Positions 1 to 7,380 of a DNA stretch of 48,347 bases are shown piece after piece. Position numbers and translations under genes: made by a program. Source of the DNA: CAKKQX01 sp046313915 (GTDB lineage Bacteria > Pseudomonadota > Gammaproteobacteria > Burkholderiales > SG8-41); assembly GCA_046313915.1 (NCBI GenBank), contig JBKBXX010000007.1, positions 1 to 48,347 on the forward strand, in the 5' to 3' direction. Under the pieces are notes generated by a model, which was not told the DNA's origin, ran no database searches, and was given only the letters and a program-made list of their open reading frames with translations. Numbering within the stretch: position 1 is the first letter of the stretch; each line of letters starts with the position of its first letter.

Positions 1-451
1 GCTCGCTCAGGTCCTGCGGCAGCGCGCCGTAGGGCGTCGCGGTTTTGAGGCGGATGGTGTAGCGGTCGACGATTTCCTTGGCGACGATGGGACGCACATA
101 GGTGACGTAGCCGCCAGGGCTGTTGGTGATGCTGTAAGGACGTTCGAGCGAGAACGCCACGTCCTCGGCGGTGAGTTCGGAGCCGTCGTGAAATTTCACG
201 CCTCGCTGCAGCGTGAATTCCCAGGTCAGCGGATCGAGGGTGCGCCACGACGCGAGCCCCGGCACGGGACGGCCGCGTTCATCGACGCTTACCAGCGCGT
301 CAAAAACATGTTTTTGCGCGGTGAGATTGGGCTGCGCGGCGACGAAATGCGGATCGAAAGTGGTGACGTCCGCGCTCAGGCCGATATGGAGCTCAGTGGC
401 GCCGGCTGCAAACGACAGGGTGAGCAGCAGCCCGGCGGTGAGCTTTCGCAT
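1..451 (-). CDS. Peptide-type ABC transporter substrate-binding protein (SBP_bac_5 family), 5' part only
   Basis: The minus-strand reading frame is open to the left window edge, so only about the first 150 residues are present. It starts with a short basic segment and a hydrophobic signal peptide (MRKLTAGLLLTLSFAAGA), followed by features usual in dipeptide/oligopeptide periplasmic binding proteins: DVTTFDPHF, HVFDALVSVDERG, a WEFTLQRGVKFHDGS block and LTAEDVAFSLER. The product should be exported and bind a peptide or similar ligand for an ABC importer; no permease gene is visible because the gene leaves the window. An in-frame ATG at 526 has a better Shine-Dalgarno (AAGAGGA) but would add 25 mostly basic residues before the signal peptide. 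I prefer 451 for the protein and leave 526 open. Confidence 0.85.
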   Translation of the reverse strand, partial: MRKLTAGLLLTLSFAAGATELHIGLSADVTTFDPHFVAAQPNLTAQKHVFDALVSVDERGRPVPGLASWRTLDPLTWEFTLQRGVKFHDGSELTAEDVAFSLERPYSITNSPGGYVTYVRPIVAKEIVDRYTIRLKTATPYGALPQDLSE

Positions 452-738
452 CGTGCCGTCGCGGCGCCCGCGTCTCCGGTGAGGCGGCGCGAGAAGCTCC
501 GTCCCTGTTGTTACCGCGATCCTCATGGCGTCCTCTTGCCGGCCAAGAATACCGTAATTTGCAGGTTCAGTGGCGTCGGAGCGGGGAATGCGCCGCATCG
601 CCGGCCCGCGCGCCGATTTGTTGTTTTGCGCCGCCAGCGATTCCCCGAAATGAGGTACTTTTGAATCTGTTGATTTCATGCCGTCTTTTGCCACAGCTCG
701 ATTAGAATGGTCGCATGACGCAAGGAGGCTGGCGGAAT

Positions 739-3351
739 ATGACTGACGGTGCGAAGCGCGATCCCATCCGGAACATGAAACGGGCCGGCGGCCTGCTGGC
801 GCTGCTGGTGCTGATTTTTACCGCGGCTTTTTCCTGGCAATCGTGGCGTGACGAGAAAGCCGCCGAAATCAATCGCCTGTCGTTGCTGGCGGCGATGGGT
901 GCGAAGTCGCTGGATTCCTATTTCCAGACCTACGAGCACGCGCTCGACCAGCTGCGCATGGAGCTGTTCGACGGTGGCGATCATCTGGTCGATCTCGAGC
1001 GCGCCCACGCCCTGCTGATGCGGTTCAAGCGCAGCCATTCCGATCTCGCCGCAGTCAACCTGATCGGCGTCGACGGCCAGCAATTGGTCAACGCCGAAGT
1101 GCTTCCCGGCAAACCGCTGCCTTCGATCGCAACCCTGCCTTCGTTCATTCTGGCGCGGGAGGAACTCGCCGCAGGGCAAACGCTGAGCATTGCGCGGCCG
1201 GTTCTCGGGCCGGTGGTCAGGGAATGGGTGATTCCGTTGCGGCTCGGCGTGCGCGACGGGGAAGGCAAGCTGCAGTTCCTGATAACCGCAGCCTTGCCGC
1301 TGTCGCGGCCGCAAAGCTTCTGGAAAGATGCGCCGCTGGCAGGAGGGGCGGCGCTCGGTCTGGCGCGCGCGGACGGCTATCTGGTGGCGCGGCACCCGTT
1401 GCCGCCGAATACCGCCTTGGGCGACGTGTACGGCAGCCCCCGGACCGGCGGCGCTTTCGACCGGATTACGAAGTCGGGAAACGCTGCCGTCAGCGGCGTC
1501 GTGGAAAGCGAAAGCACCTTTGGCGGGGAGAACCAGCTTTTCGTATATCGCCGCTTGTCGAATTATCCGCTCACCTTTTATGCGACTTATCCGCTTACCC
1601 ATATCCGCAACGCGTGGTGGCAGAAAGTGCAGTTCTCCTACCTACTGGTGGCGTTGCTGTTTGCCGCGGGATTCGTAATCTATCACTGGGCGCTCAGGCG
1701 CCAGCAGGCGTGGGAAGCCGAAAGAAGCGAAGTCGAGGAAAACTTGCGCGAAGCCAGAAACCAGGCCGAATCCGCGAACCGGACGAAGTCGGAGTTTCTG
1801 GCGACGATGAGCCACGAGATCAGGACGCCGATGAACGGGGTGATCGGGATGTCGGGGCTGCTGCTCGATACACCGTTGAATGACGAGCAGCGGCGCTACG
1901 CCGAGACGATCCGCGACTCGGGGGAGATTTTGCTGGAGATCATCAACGAGGTGCTGGATTTTTCGAAAATCGAGGCGGGCAAGCTCGAGCTGGAGACAGG
2001 ACCGTTCGACCTGCTCAATCTGGTAGAGAGCGTGCCGGAGCTGTTGGCGCCGCGCGCCTATGGCAAGGGGCTGGAGATCGCGTGCTATGTGGATCCGGCG
2101 GTGCACGGGATTTACCGCGGCGATGCGGGGCGGGTGCGGCAGGTGCTGCTCAATCTGGTGGGCAATGCGGTGAAGTTCACCGAGCACGGGGCGGTGCTGG
2201 TGCAGGTGGCGGCAGCGGGGGACAGGGCGCGGGTGCGCTTCGAGGTGAAGGATACCGGCATTGGGATTCCGGCCGAGGCGGTGGGACGGCTGTTTTCGAG
2301 TTTTACCCAGGTCGATGCCTCGACCTCGCGGCGTTTTGGCGGCACGGGTCTGGGGCTGGCGATCTGCAAGCGGCTGGTGGAGGCGATGGGAGGCGGGATC
2401 GGGGTCGAGAGCCGAGTGGGGGAAGGCAGCCTGTTCTGGTTCGAGCTGCCGCTTGCATGGCTCGAGCCGCGTGCGGCACCGCCGGAGGCGGGGCAGCCGC
2501 TGCGGGCGCGGCGGGTGCTGGTGGTCGACGATGTGGCGGTGAACCGGGAGGTGCTGGTGAAGCTGCTGGCGGGCTGGGGGCTTGCGGTGCACGCGTGTGA
2601 CGATGCGGCGAGCGCGCTCGCGGCGCTGCGCCACGCGCAGGCCGAAGGCCGGGGGTTTGATCTGCTGCTCAGCGACCAGTGCATGCCGGAGGTGTCGGGG
2701 GCGGAGCTGGTGCGGCGGGTGCGGCAGGAGGCGCACCTTGGGGGGCTGCGGGTGATCATGCTCTCGTCGGTGCCGCTGTCGGAGCTGGGGGCGGGGGTGG
2801 AGGCGCTGCAGCTGGACGGCTTCATGCTCAAGCCGGTGCGGCAGGCGGCGTTGCGCGAGATGCTGCGGGCGCTGGAGCGGGCGCCGCAGGAGGCCGAGGC
2901 GCCAGGGGGCGCGCCGGCGGTGCCGCAGGTGGCGACGCTGCGGCGGCTGCGGCTTCTGGTGGTCGAGGACAATCCGGTCAACCAGCGGGTGGCGGTGGCG
3001 ATGCTCGAGCGGCTGGGGCACCGGGTGGAGGTGGCGGGCAACGGACACGAGGCGGTGGAGGCGGTCGAACGCTTTGCGTATGATCTGGTGTTGATGGATG
3101 TGCAGATGCCGGAGCTCGATGGTTACGAGGCCACGCGGCGGATCCGGGCGCTGCCGCAGCGGGCGGCGCGGCTGCCGATCATTGCCATGACGGCCAATGC
3201 CTTGAAAGGGGACGCTGAGAAATGCCTGGCGGCGGGTATGGACGATTATCTGGCCAAGCCGGTGTCGAGCGACGCACTGACCGCGATGCTGCGCAAGTGG
3301 GCAGGACGGCAGCAGACCGCAACGGCGGGCGGCGGCACCTCTCCGCCGTGA
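739..3351 (+). CDS. Membrane hybrid sensor histidine kinase with two receiver domains
   Basis: This is an 870-residue inner-membrane signalling kinase. It has a membrane segment near residues 18-35, a periplasmic sensor of about 260 residues with no family I recognise, a second membrane segment near 298-318, a short coiled linker, a HisKA domain with the phospho-acceptor in SHEIRTPMNG (H359), and a HATPase domain with NLVGNAVKFT, DTGIGIP and GGTGLGLAI. Two receiver domains follow, with phospho-acceptor aspartates at about D646 (LLLSDQCMPE) and D787 (LVLMDVQMPE), each with its conserved lysine (LKPV, AKPV). No HPt domain follows, so a separate phosphotransfer protein may be needed. An AGGAGG lies 11 bases before the ATG at 739; the in-frame ATG at 715 precedes that site, so I chose 739. 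No response-regulator gene is adjacent and the signal is unknown. Confidence 0.9.
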   Translation: MTDGAKRDPIRNMKRAGGLLALLVLIFTAAFSWQSWRDEKAAEINRLSLLAAMGAKSLDSYFQTYEHALDQLRMELFDGGDHLVDLERAHALLMRFKRSHSDLAAVNLIGVDGQQLVNAEVLPGKPLPSIATLPSFILAREELAAGQTLSIARPVLGPVVREWVIPLRLGVRDGEGKLQFLITAALPLSRPQSFWKDAPLAGGAALGLARADGYLVARHPLPPNTALGDVYGSPRTGGAFDRITKSGNAAVSGVVESESTFGGENQLFVYRRLSNYPLTFYATYPLTHIRNAWWQKVQFSYLLVALLFAAGFVIYHWALRRQQAWEAERSEVEENLREARNQAESANRTKSEFLATMSHEIRTPMNGVIGMSGLLLDTPLNDEQRRYAETIRDSGEILLEIINEVLDFSKIEAGKLELETGPFDLLNLVESVPELLAPRAYGKGLEIACYVDPAVHGIYRGDAGRVRQVLLNLVGNAVKFTEHGAVLVQVAAAGDRARVRFEVKDTGIGIPAEAVGRLFSSFTQVDASTSRRFGGTGLGLAICKRLVEAMGGGIGVESRVGEGSLFWFELPLAWLEPRAAPPEAGQPLRARRVLVVDDVAVNREVLVKLLAGWGLAVHACDDAASALAALRHAQAEGRGFDLLLSDQCMPEVSGAELVRRVRQEAHLGGLRVIMLSSVPLSELGAGVEALQLDGFMLKPVRQAALREMLRALERAPQEAEAPGGAPAVPQVATLRRLRLLVVEDNPVNQRVAVAMLERLGHRVEVAGNGHEAVEAVERFAYDLVLMDVQMPELDGYEATRRIRALPQRAARLPIIAMTANALKGDAEKCLAAGMDDYLAKPVSSDALTAMLRKWAGRQQTATAGGGTSPP

Positions 3352-3426
3352 ACGGATGCCTGCCGCCGGATGGCCTGGCATGCCGGCCTGGTTTACGTTG
3401 ACACTCCCGGACCGCACACCTAACCT

Positions 3427-3464
3427 GAATCTTTGTTTGTCTTTTGAATCTTTGTTTGTCTTTT
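3427..3464 (+). repeat. Perfect tandem duplication of a 19-bp T-rich unit before argE
   Basis: A 19-base unit beginning GAATCTTTGTTTG occurs twice, back to back and without mismatch, at 3427-3445 and 3446-3464. It ends five bases before the argE start codon, where a ribosome-binding site would be expected, and no purine-rich Shine-Dalgarno is visible there. The duplication could affect translation initiation or be a recent slippage event. Confidence 0.85.
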
Positions 3465-3469
3465 TCGTC

Positions 3470-4657
3470 ATGGCAACACAGCAAGCCGGCACGCCGACCA
3501 GCATCGACATGATCCGCAAGCTGATCGCGTATCCCACCGTCAGCCGCGATTCGAATCTCGATCTCATTCATTTTGCGCGCGATTACCTGAAAGCGCTCGA
3601 TGCCGAGGTGCGGCTCACCTTTGATGACGGGCGGCGCAAGGCCAATCTGTTCGCCACGCTGGGGCCGCGCGGCGAGGCGGGAATCGTGCTCTCGGGGCAC
3701 ACCGACGTGGTACCGGTCGACGGCCAGGAGTGGGCAAGCGATCCTTTCGAACTCGTCGAACGCGATGGCAGGCTCTACGGCCGCGGCACCGCCGATATGA
3801 AAAGCTTCATTGCCGTGGCGCTCGCGCTGGCGCCCGAATTCGCGGCGCGCGGGTTGCGCACGCCGATACACTTCGCATTTTCCTACGACGAGGAGGTCGG
3901 CTGCCTCGGCATTGGACAACTGCTCGACGACCTGGCGCGCGCCGGTATCCGGCCGCGGTCGTGCATCGTCGGCGAGCCGACGATGATGAAGCCGATCATC
4001 GCGCACAAGGGCAAGAAAGACTACCGTTGCACGGTGCGCGGGCTGGCCGTGCACTCGGCGTACGCGCCGCACGGCGTCAACGCGGTGGAGGCGGCGGCGG
4101 AAGCGGTGGCTTATCTCAAGCGCATGGCGCGGCGCCATCGCGACTGCGGGCCGTTCGACGAAAGCTTCGACATCGCGCACACCACGGTGCACACCGGCGT
4201 CATCCGCGGCGGCAGCGCGCTCAACATCGTGCCGCACGAATGCGTGTTCGATTTCGAGTTCCGCCATCTGCCGGGCGACGACCCGGAAGCGCTGTTGCGC
4301 GAATTCACCGCCTATGTGAAGGAAAAGCTCGAACCCGAAATGAAAGCCGTCGATCCGCAGACGGGCTTCGAAATCGAGTTCCTGTCGGAGATTCCGGCGC
4401 TCGACACCGGCGCCGAAACCGAAATCGTGGGGCTTGCGCACGAGCTGAGCGGCTGCGGCGACATCGGCAAGGTGTCGTACGGCACCGAAGCCTCGTATTT
4501 CCAGCGGGCCGCGATTCCCGCCGTGGTGTGCGGCCCCGGCTCGATCGCTCAGGCACACAAGCCCGACGAATACGTGACGGTCGACCAGATCGTGCAGTGC
4601 GAAGCCTTCATGCGGCGCTTGGCCGATCGCGTTGCGATCGGGGGTAGTGGGAAGTAG
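3470..4657 (+). CDS. argE: Acetylornithine deacetylase (M20 metallopeptidase family)
   Basis: The 395-residue product should remove the acetyl group from N-acetylornithine in cytoplasmic arginine biosynthesis. Dinuclear zinc-site motifs are in place: GHTDVVPVDG with H77 and D79, RGTADMK, and DEEVGCLG near residue 140 with the catalytic glutamate; GEPT, the dimerisation-domain region and HKPDEYV near the C-terminus also fit the M20A family. The start at ATG 3470 gives a normal N-terminus (MATQQAG, then SIDMIRKLIAYPTVSR). The last residues (GGSGK) and the stop codon are read from a G-rich TAG-containing repeat that continues into the spacer, so the extreme C-terminus may have been rewritten by that repeat. 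A related M20 enzyme such as DapE is less likely on length and motif wording. Confidence 0.9.
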   Translation: MATQQAGTPTSIDMIRKLIAYPTVSRDSNLDLIHFARDYLKALDAEVRLTFDDGRRKANLFATLGPRGEAGIVLSGHTDVVPVDGQEWASDPFELVERDGRLYGRGTADMKSFIAVALALAPEFAARGLRTPIHFAFSYDEEVGCLGIGQLLDDLARAGIRPRSCIVGEPTMMKPIIAHKGKKDYRCTVRGLAVHSAYAPHGVNAVEAAAEAVAYLKRMARRHRDCGPFDESFDIAHTTVHTGVIRGGSALNIVPHECVFDFEFRHLPGDDPEALLREFTAYVKEKLEPEMKAVDPQTGFEIEFLSEIPALDTGAETEIVGLAHELSGCGDIGKVSYGTEASYFQRAAIPAVVCGPGSIAQAHKPDEYVTVDQIVQCEAFMRRLADRVAIGGSGK

Positions 4658-4774
4658 GGAGTGGGGAGTAGGGGAACATCGCCGTAGCCTGGATGCAGCC
4701 GCAGACGGAATCCGGGATTTCGTCTGTTTGAAGCTCTGGCCCCAGATTGCTGCGCTTCGCTTTATCCAGGCTAC
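4641..4774 (+). repeat. Intergenic repeat module, left copy: G-rich AGTAGGG run plus element with 11-bp inverted ends
   Basis: A G-rich run of short AGTGGG/AGTAGGG units (about 4641-4674) is followed by a 91-base element at 4684-4774. The element's ends are perfect 11-base inverted repeats: GTAGCCTGGAT at 4684-4694 and ATCCAGGCTAC at 4764-4774. Its interior holds GGAATCCGGG. A related module in the same orientation lies at 6021-6126, so the two flank the selenoprotein gene pair. No gene is seen between argE and position 4873. Confidence 0.75.
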
Positions 4775-4872
4775 CCGCCGGCTTTGGAAAACCTGTTATC
4801 CGAGTGGGGTCATGGATGAAGACGCGGCCAAGCCGTGTTAACCTGCCTATCGCCCAACCACGGAGTGTTTCG

Positions 4873-5403
4873 ATGCGTTTTACTGCAACTCTGCGTCACC
4901 TGCTGGCCGGCGCGGGCCTGGCGCTGGGCCTCGCCCTGGCGCCGAACGCTGCGGCCGACAAGCTCATCCCGCTGACGCCGCCGGTGCCCATGCCCGCATT
5001 CAAGCTGCCCGGCTTGAACGGCACGAGCGGCAGCGACGCCGATCTGCGCAACACGGTCACCATCATCCGCTTCTGGGCGTCGTGGTGAATTTCCTGCGTG
5101 CGCGAAATGCCTTCCGTGCAGAAGGCACATGACGAGCTGAAAAAAGACGGCATCCGGGTCATTACCATTTCCATCGACGGCAGCGGAGAAGCCGCCGTCA
5201 AGCCGATATTCGCCAAAGGCGGCTATACGCTGCCTGCGCTGGTCGACCAGAACATGGAGGTGGCGCGCGGCTTCGGTGTGCGCGGCGTGCCCTCGACGGT
5301 GATCGTCGACAAAAAAGGCATGATCAGCCTGCGGATGCTCGGTCATATCGATTACGACGGCCGCGAACTGCGCGATTACGTGCGCAGCCTGGCAAGAAAA
5401 TAG
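4873..5403 (+). CDS. Exported TlpA/ResA-like thioredoxin with selenocysteine at UGA 5086-5088 (UxxC active site)
   Basis: Reading through one in-frame TGA at 5086-5088 gives a 176-residue protein with a signal peptide (residues 1-28, ending NAAA) and a complete TlpA-like thioredoxin fold. The TGA falls exactly on the first active-site cysteine: FWASW-U72-IS-C75-VREMP corresponds to the family's WASWCxxC. Downstream family features continue without frameshift: a VITISID strand, a TLPALVDQ block and the cis-proline loop GVPSTVIVDKKG. C75 is the only cysteine. A GGAG ribosome site lies before ATG 4873. The product is probably a periplasmic thiol/selenol oxidoreductase, and it lies 23 bases before a second Sec-type gene, likely in one operon. 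The alternative, a nonsense mutation, is unlikely given the matching TGA in the neighbour. Selenium-insertion genes are not in the window. Confidence 0.87.
5108..5127 (+). promoter_or_regulatory. Candidate bacterial SECIS hairpin of the TlpA-like selenoprotein
   Basis: Seven perfect base pairs (TGCCTTC 5108-5114 with GAAGGCA 5121-5127) close the six-base loop CGTGCA. The loop begins 26 bases after the UGA and has G at its second position. As I recall the published bacterial SECIS description, it asks for a hairpin at roughly this distance with a G in the first two loop bases. It lies inside the coding region, as is normal in bacteria. It was found by eye, not by folding. Confidence 0.6.
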
Positions 5404-5426
5404 TTTAATTCGCCAAGGAGAGGGAC

Positions 5427-6002
5427 ATGGACACCTGGTCGTTGCTGCAACGCTGGTTCGCACTCGGTCTGCTGGGCGCAGCGGCGCTGGTCGCCGGTGG
5501 CGCGCAGGCGCAAACGCCGCAAGTCGGCGACAAGGCGCCGGCGTTTTCCGTGATGTCCAGCACCGGCAAACCGGTGGCGCTCGCCGATCATCTCGGCAAG
5601 TCCCGCGTGGTGCTGTTTTTTTATATCGCCGCTTTCACCGACACGTGAACGACCGAAATCGTGGCCTTCCAGCTTGATCTTCCCAAGTTCGAGGCCGCCA
5701 ATGCCCAGGTGCTGGGCGTCAGTGTCGATTTCAACGCCGCCAACGCAGTGTTCGCCGAAAGGCTGGGCCTGAAGTTCCCGTTGCTGAGCGACACCCGCCG
5801 CGTGATGACGCGCGCCTACGGCGTGCTCAACGACGACCCGGCCGCCGCCAATGACACGAAGCGCATCGCCGGCTATCTGCGCGCCAAGCGCGCGTGGTTC
5901 ATCATCGACAGGGAAGGCATCATCCGCTACGCCAAGGTCGAAGACCCGCGCGGCGTCCTGCCCAACGACGAGCTGCTCGAAGTGCTGGCCAGGCTGCGCT
6001 AG
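5427..6002 (+). CDS. Exported peroxiredoxin (AhpC/TSA-like) with selenocysteine at UGA 5646-5648
   Basis: Reading through one in-frame TGA at 5646-5648 gives a 191-residue protein. It has an N-terminal signal peptide (residues 1-29, ending AQAQ), then the peroxiredoxin start VGDKAPAFSVMSSTGKPVAL and the strand VVLFFYIAAF leading to T71-D-T-U74-TTE. This matches the peroxidatic TxxC site of AhpC/TSA proteins with Sec in place of cysteine, although the usual proline of that motif is absent. The core continues with LGVSVD, FPLLSD and WFIIDREGIIRYAK. The protein has no cysteine at all, so it cannot form an internal resolving bond and would need an external reductant; the preceding UxxC protein is the obvious candidate. 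AAGGAG precedes ATG 5427. I infer a periplasmic peroxidase. Confidence 0.87.
5663..5696 (+). promoter_or_regulatory. Candidate bacterial SECIS hairpin of the peroxiredoxin selenoprotein
   Basis: The outer stem GGCCTT 5663-5668 pairs with GAGGCC 5691-5696 (one G-U), followed by a small internal loop. The inner stem AGCTTG 5671-5676 pairs with CAAGTT 5684-5689 (one G-U). The apical loop begins about 28 bases after the UGA. If the top G-C pair opens, the loop starts with G, as expected for bacterial SECIS. Found by eye. Confidence 0.5.
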
Positions 6003-6020
6003 CCGCAGTGCGGCTTGCAG

Positions 6021-6126
6021 GTAGGTAGTGGGTAGCGGGTAGTAAGGGGGGAGGTAGTGGAATCCGGGATTCCGGTGATTCAGATCATGACGGCCCCGGA
6101 TTCCGCTTCGCTGCATCCAGGCTGCC
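6021..6126 (+). repeat. Intergenic repeat module, right copy: G-rich GTAGTGGG run plus imperfect palindrome
   Basis: Short GTAGTGGG/GTAGCGGG units (6021-6058) run into GGAATCCGGG at 6059-6068, which pairs perfectly with CCCGGATTCC at 6095-6104. The module ends in GCATCCAGGCTGCC, close to the right end of the copy at 4684-4774. The left GTAGCCTGGAT end is missing here, as if the G-rich run had replaced it. It fills the spacer between the peroxiredoxin gene and the convergent cysteine-cluster gene. Confidence 0.7.
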
Positions 6127-6130
6127 TGCC

Positions 6131-6541
6131 CTAAGTCGTTGCGATGAACTCCGGGTCGTCCTGCTGCTCGCGCTCGAATTTCAGGAATTCGTAATAGCCG
6201 CAGCGCGCAGTGTCCGGATAGTCGCGGCAGACTTTGGGGCGTACTTCATAGACCGTGCAGCGCCGTTTCTCGGTATCGAAAAAGCGGCAGATGGTAGTGA
6301 AGTGTTCGTCATGCTGATGGCGCAGCACCCATACCTTGGTGGCGCGGTCGTATTTGGTGAATTTCCTGCGGGCTTCGCGGTCGGTGAGGCCGAAGTGTCT
6401 GGCGAACCGCGCGATGTCGCGCTTGCCGATTTCGATCAATGAGTAGCTGCAGCAGTAGCCCGGGCATTTGCTGCAGTCGTAGCGCGGGCGGGGCCGGGAT
6501 GCGTCCCTGACGGGAATGACTTTGCGTTTTCTATCGGGCAT
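6131..6541 (-). CDS. YkgJ-type cysteine-cluster protein
   Basis: This is a 136-residue soluble protein with eight cysteines in the pattern of the YkgJ/UPF0153 family: C23-x2-C26-x3-C30-C31, then C85, C95 (CTVYEVRPKVC), C105 and C114 (ARCGYY). The family is thought to bind zinc or an iron-sulfur cluster; its function is not settled. The start at ATG 6541 places the first cluster at the usual distance from the N-terminus; a GTG at 6568 is possible and would add nine residues. The gene converges with the selenoprotein operon and is separated from it by a repeat module, so a functional link is not shown. Confidence 0.8.
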   Translation of the reverse strand: MPDRKRKVIPVRDASRPRPRYDCSKCPGYCCSYSLIEIGKRDIARFARHFGLTDREARRKFTKYDRATKVWVLRHQHDEHFTTICRFFDTEKRRCTVYEVRPKVCRDYPDTARCGYYEFLKFEREQQDDPEFIATT

Positions 6542-6635
6542 TTCGTCGGCGAAGGCGCAGCTTTCCACACCTGGCAGTAAAAGACAAAGCGCGTATTTTA
6601 CGCGAGTTTTGTCGTATCGGATGAGCGGTGCCGCT

Positions 6636-7370
6636 TCAGTGATGGAGGATCTTGGACAGAAACTGCTGCGCGCGCTCCGAGCGGGGGCTGCCGAAGAATG
6701 CTTCCTTGGTGGCGTCTTCCTCTATCCTGCCTTCGTCCATGAAAATCACGCGGTGCGCCACCTTGCGTGCGAACCCCATCTCGTGAGTGACCACCATCAT
6801 CGTCATGCCTTCGGTGGCGAGTTCCACCATGACGTCGAGCACCTCGTTGATCATCTCGGGGTCGAGCGCCGAAGTCGGTTCGTCGAACAGCATCGCGATC
6901 GGGTCCATGGCGAGCGCACGCGCAATCGCCACCCGTTGTTGCTGGCCACCCGAGAGCTGGCCCGGATGTTTGTGGGCATGTTCGGCGAGTCCGACGCGCT
7001 TGAGCAGGGAGAGCGAGCGTTCGGTTGCCTCGGCCGGCGAACGACCCAGTACCTTGATCTGCGCGAGATCGATGTTGGCGGTGACGGTCATGTGGGGGAA
7101 CAGCTCGAAATTCTGGAACACCATGCCGATGCGCGATCTCAGCTTGGGCAGATTGGTGGCGGGGTTGCCGACGGATACGCCATCGACGGTGATTTCGCCT
7201 TCCTGGAACGGCTCCAGACCGTTGACACACTTGATGAGGGTGGATTTGCCGGAACCGGAAGGGCCGCAGACCACGATCACTTCGCCTTTTTCGACCCGGG
7301 TGGTGCAGTTTCTGAGCACTTGGAAACTGCCGTACCATTTGCTGACGTTCTTGAACTCGATCATGGGCAT
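6636..7370 (-). CDS. gltL: Glutamate/aspartate ABC transporter ATP-binding protein
   Basis: This 244-residue cytoplasmic ATPase has all the polar amino acid transporter motifs: Walker A GPSGSGKST near residue 37-45, Q-loop MVFQNFELFPH, signature LSGGQQQRVAIARAL, Walker B AMLFDEPTSALDP and the switch histidine in VVTHEM. It is the last gene of a four-gene minus-strand set (binding protein, two permeases, ATPase) in the order of enterobacterial gltIJKL, and starts 10 bases after the upstream permease gene ends. Ligand choice (glutamate or aspartate) is inferred from the whole set and from the neighbouring aspartase and racemases. An internal ATG at 7364 is an equally possible start. Confidence 0.92.
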   Translation of the reverse strand: MPMIEFKNVSKWYGSFQVLRNCTTRVEKGEVIVVCGPSGSGKSTLIKCVNGLEPFQEGEITVDGVSVGNPATNLPKLRSRIGMVFQNFELFPHMTVTANIDLAQIKVLGRSPAEATERSLSLLKRVGLAEHAHKHPGQLSGGQQQRVAIARALAMDPIAMLFDEPTSALDPEMINEVLDVMVELATEGMTMMVVTHEMGFARKVAHRVIFMDEGRIEEDATKEAFFGSPRSERAQQFLSKILHH

Positions 7371-7380
7371 GAGGGGTTTC

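Noticed and set aside
188..664. Plus-strand open frame opposite the binding-protein gene
   Set aside because: The minus-strand translation has a signal peptide and clear SBP_bac_5 motifs; the plus-strand frame does not resemble a protein.
1642..4558. Long minus-strand open frames opposite the histidine kinase and argE
   Set aside because: Arg/His/Pro-rich translations without domains; shadows of the plus-strand genes.
4747..6002. Reading the two TGA-interrupted genes as four separate short genes or as pseudogenes
   Set aside because: Each half is only half of a known fold, the frames are continuous, and both TGAs fall on the catalytic cysteine codon. Selenocysteine explains both at once.
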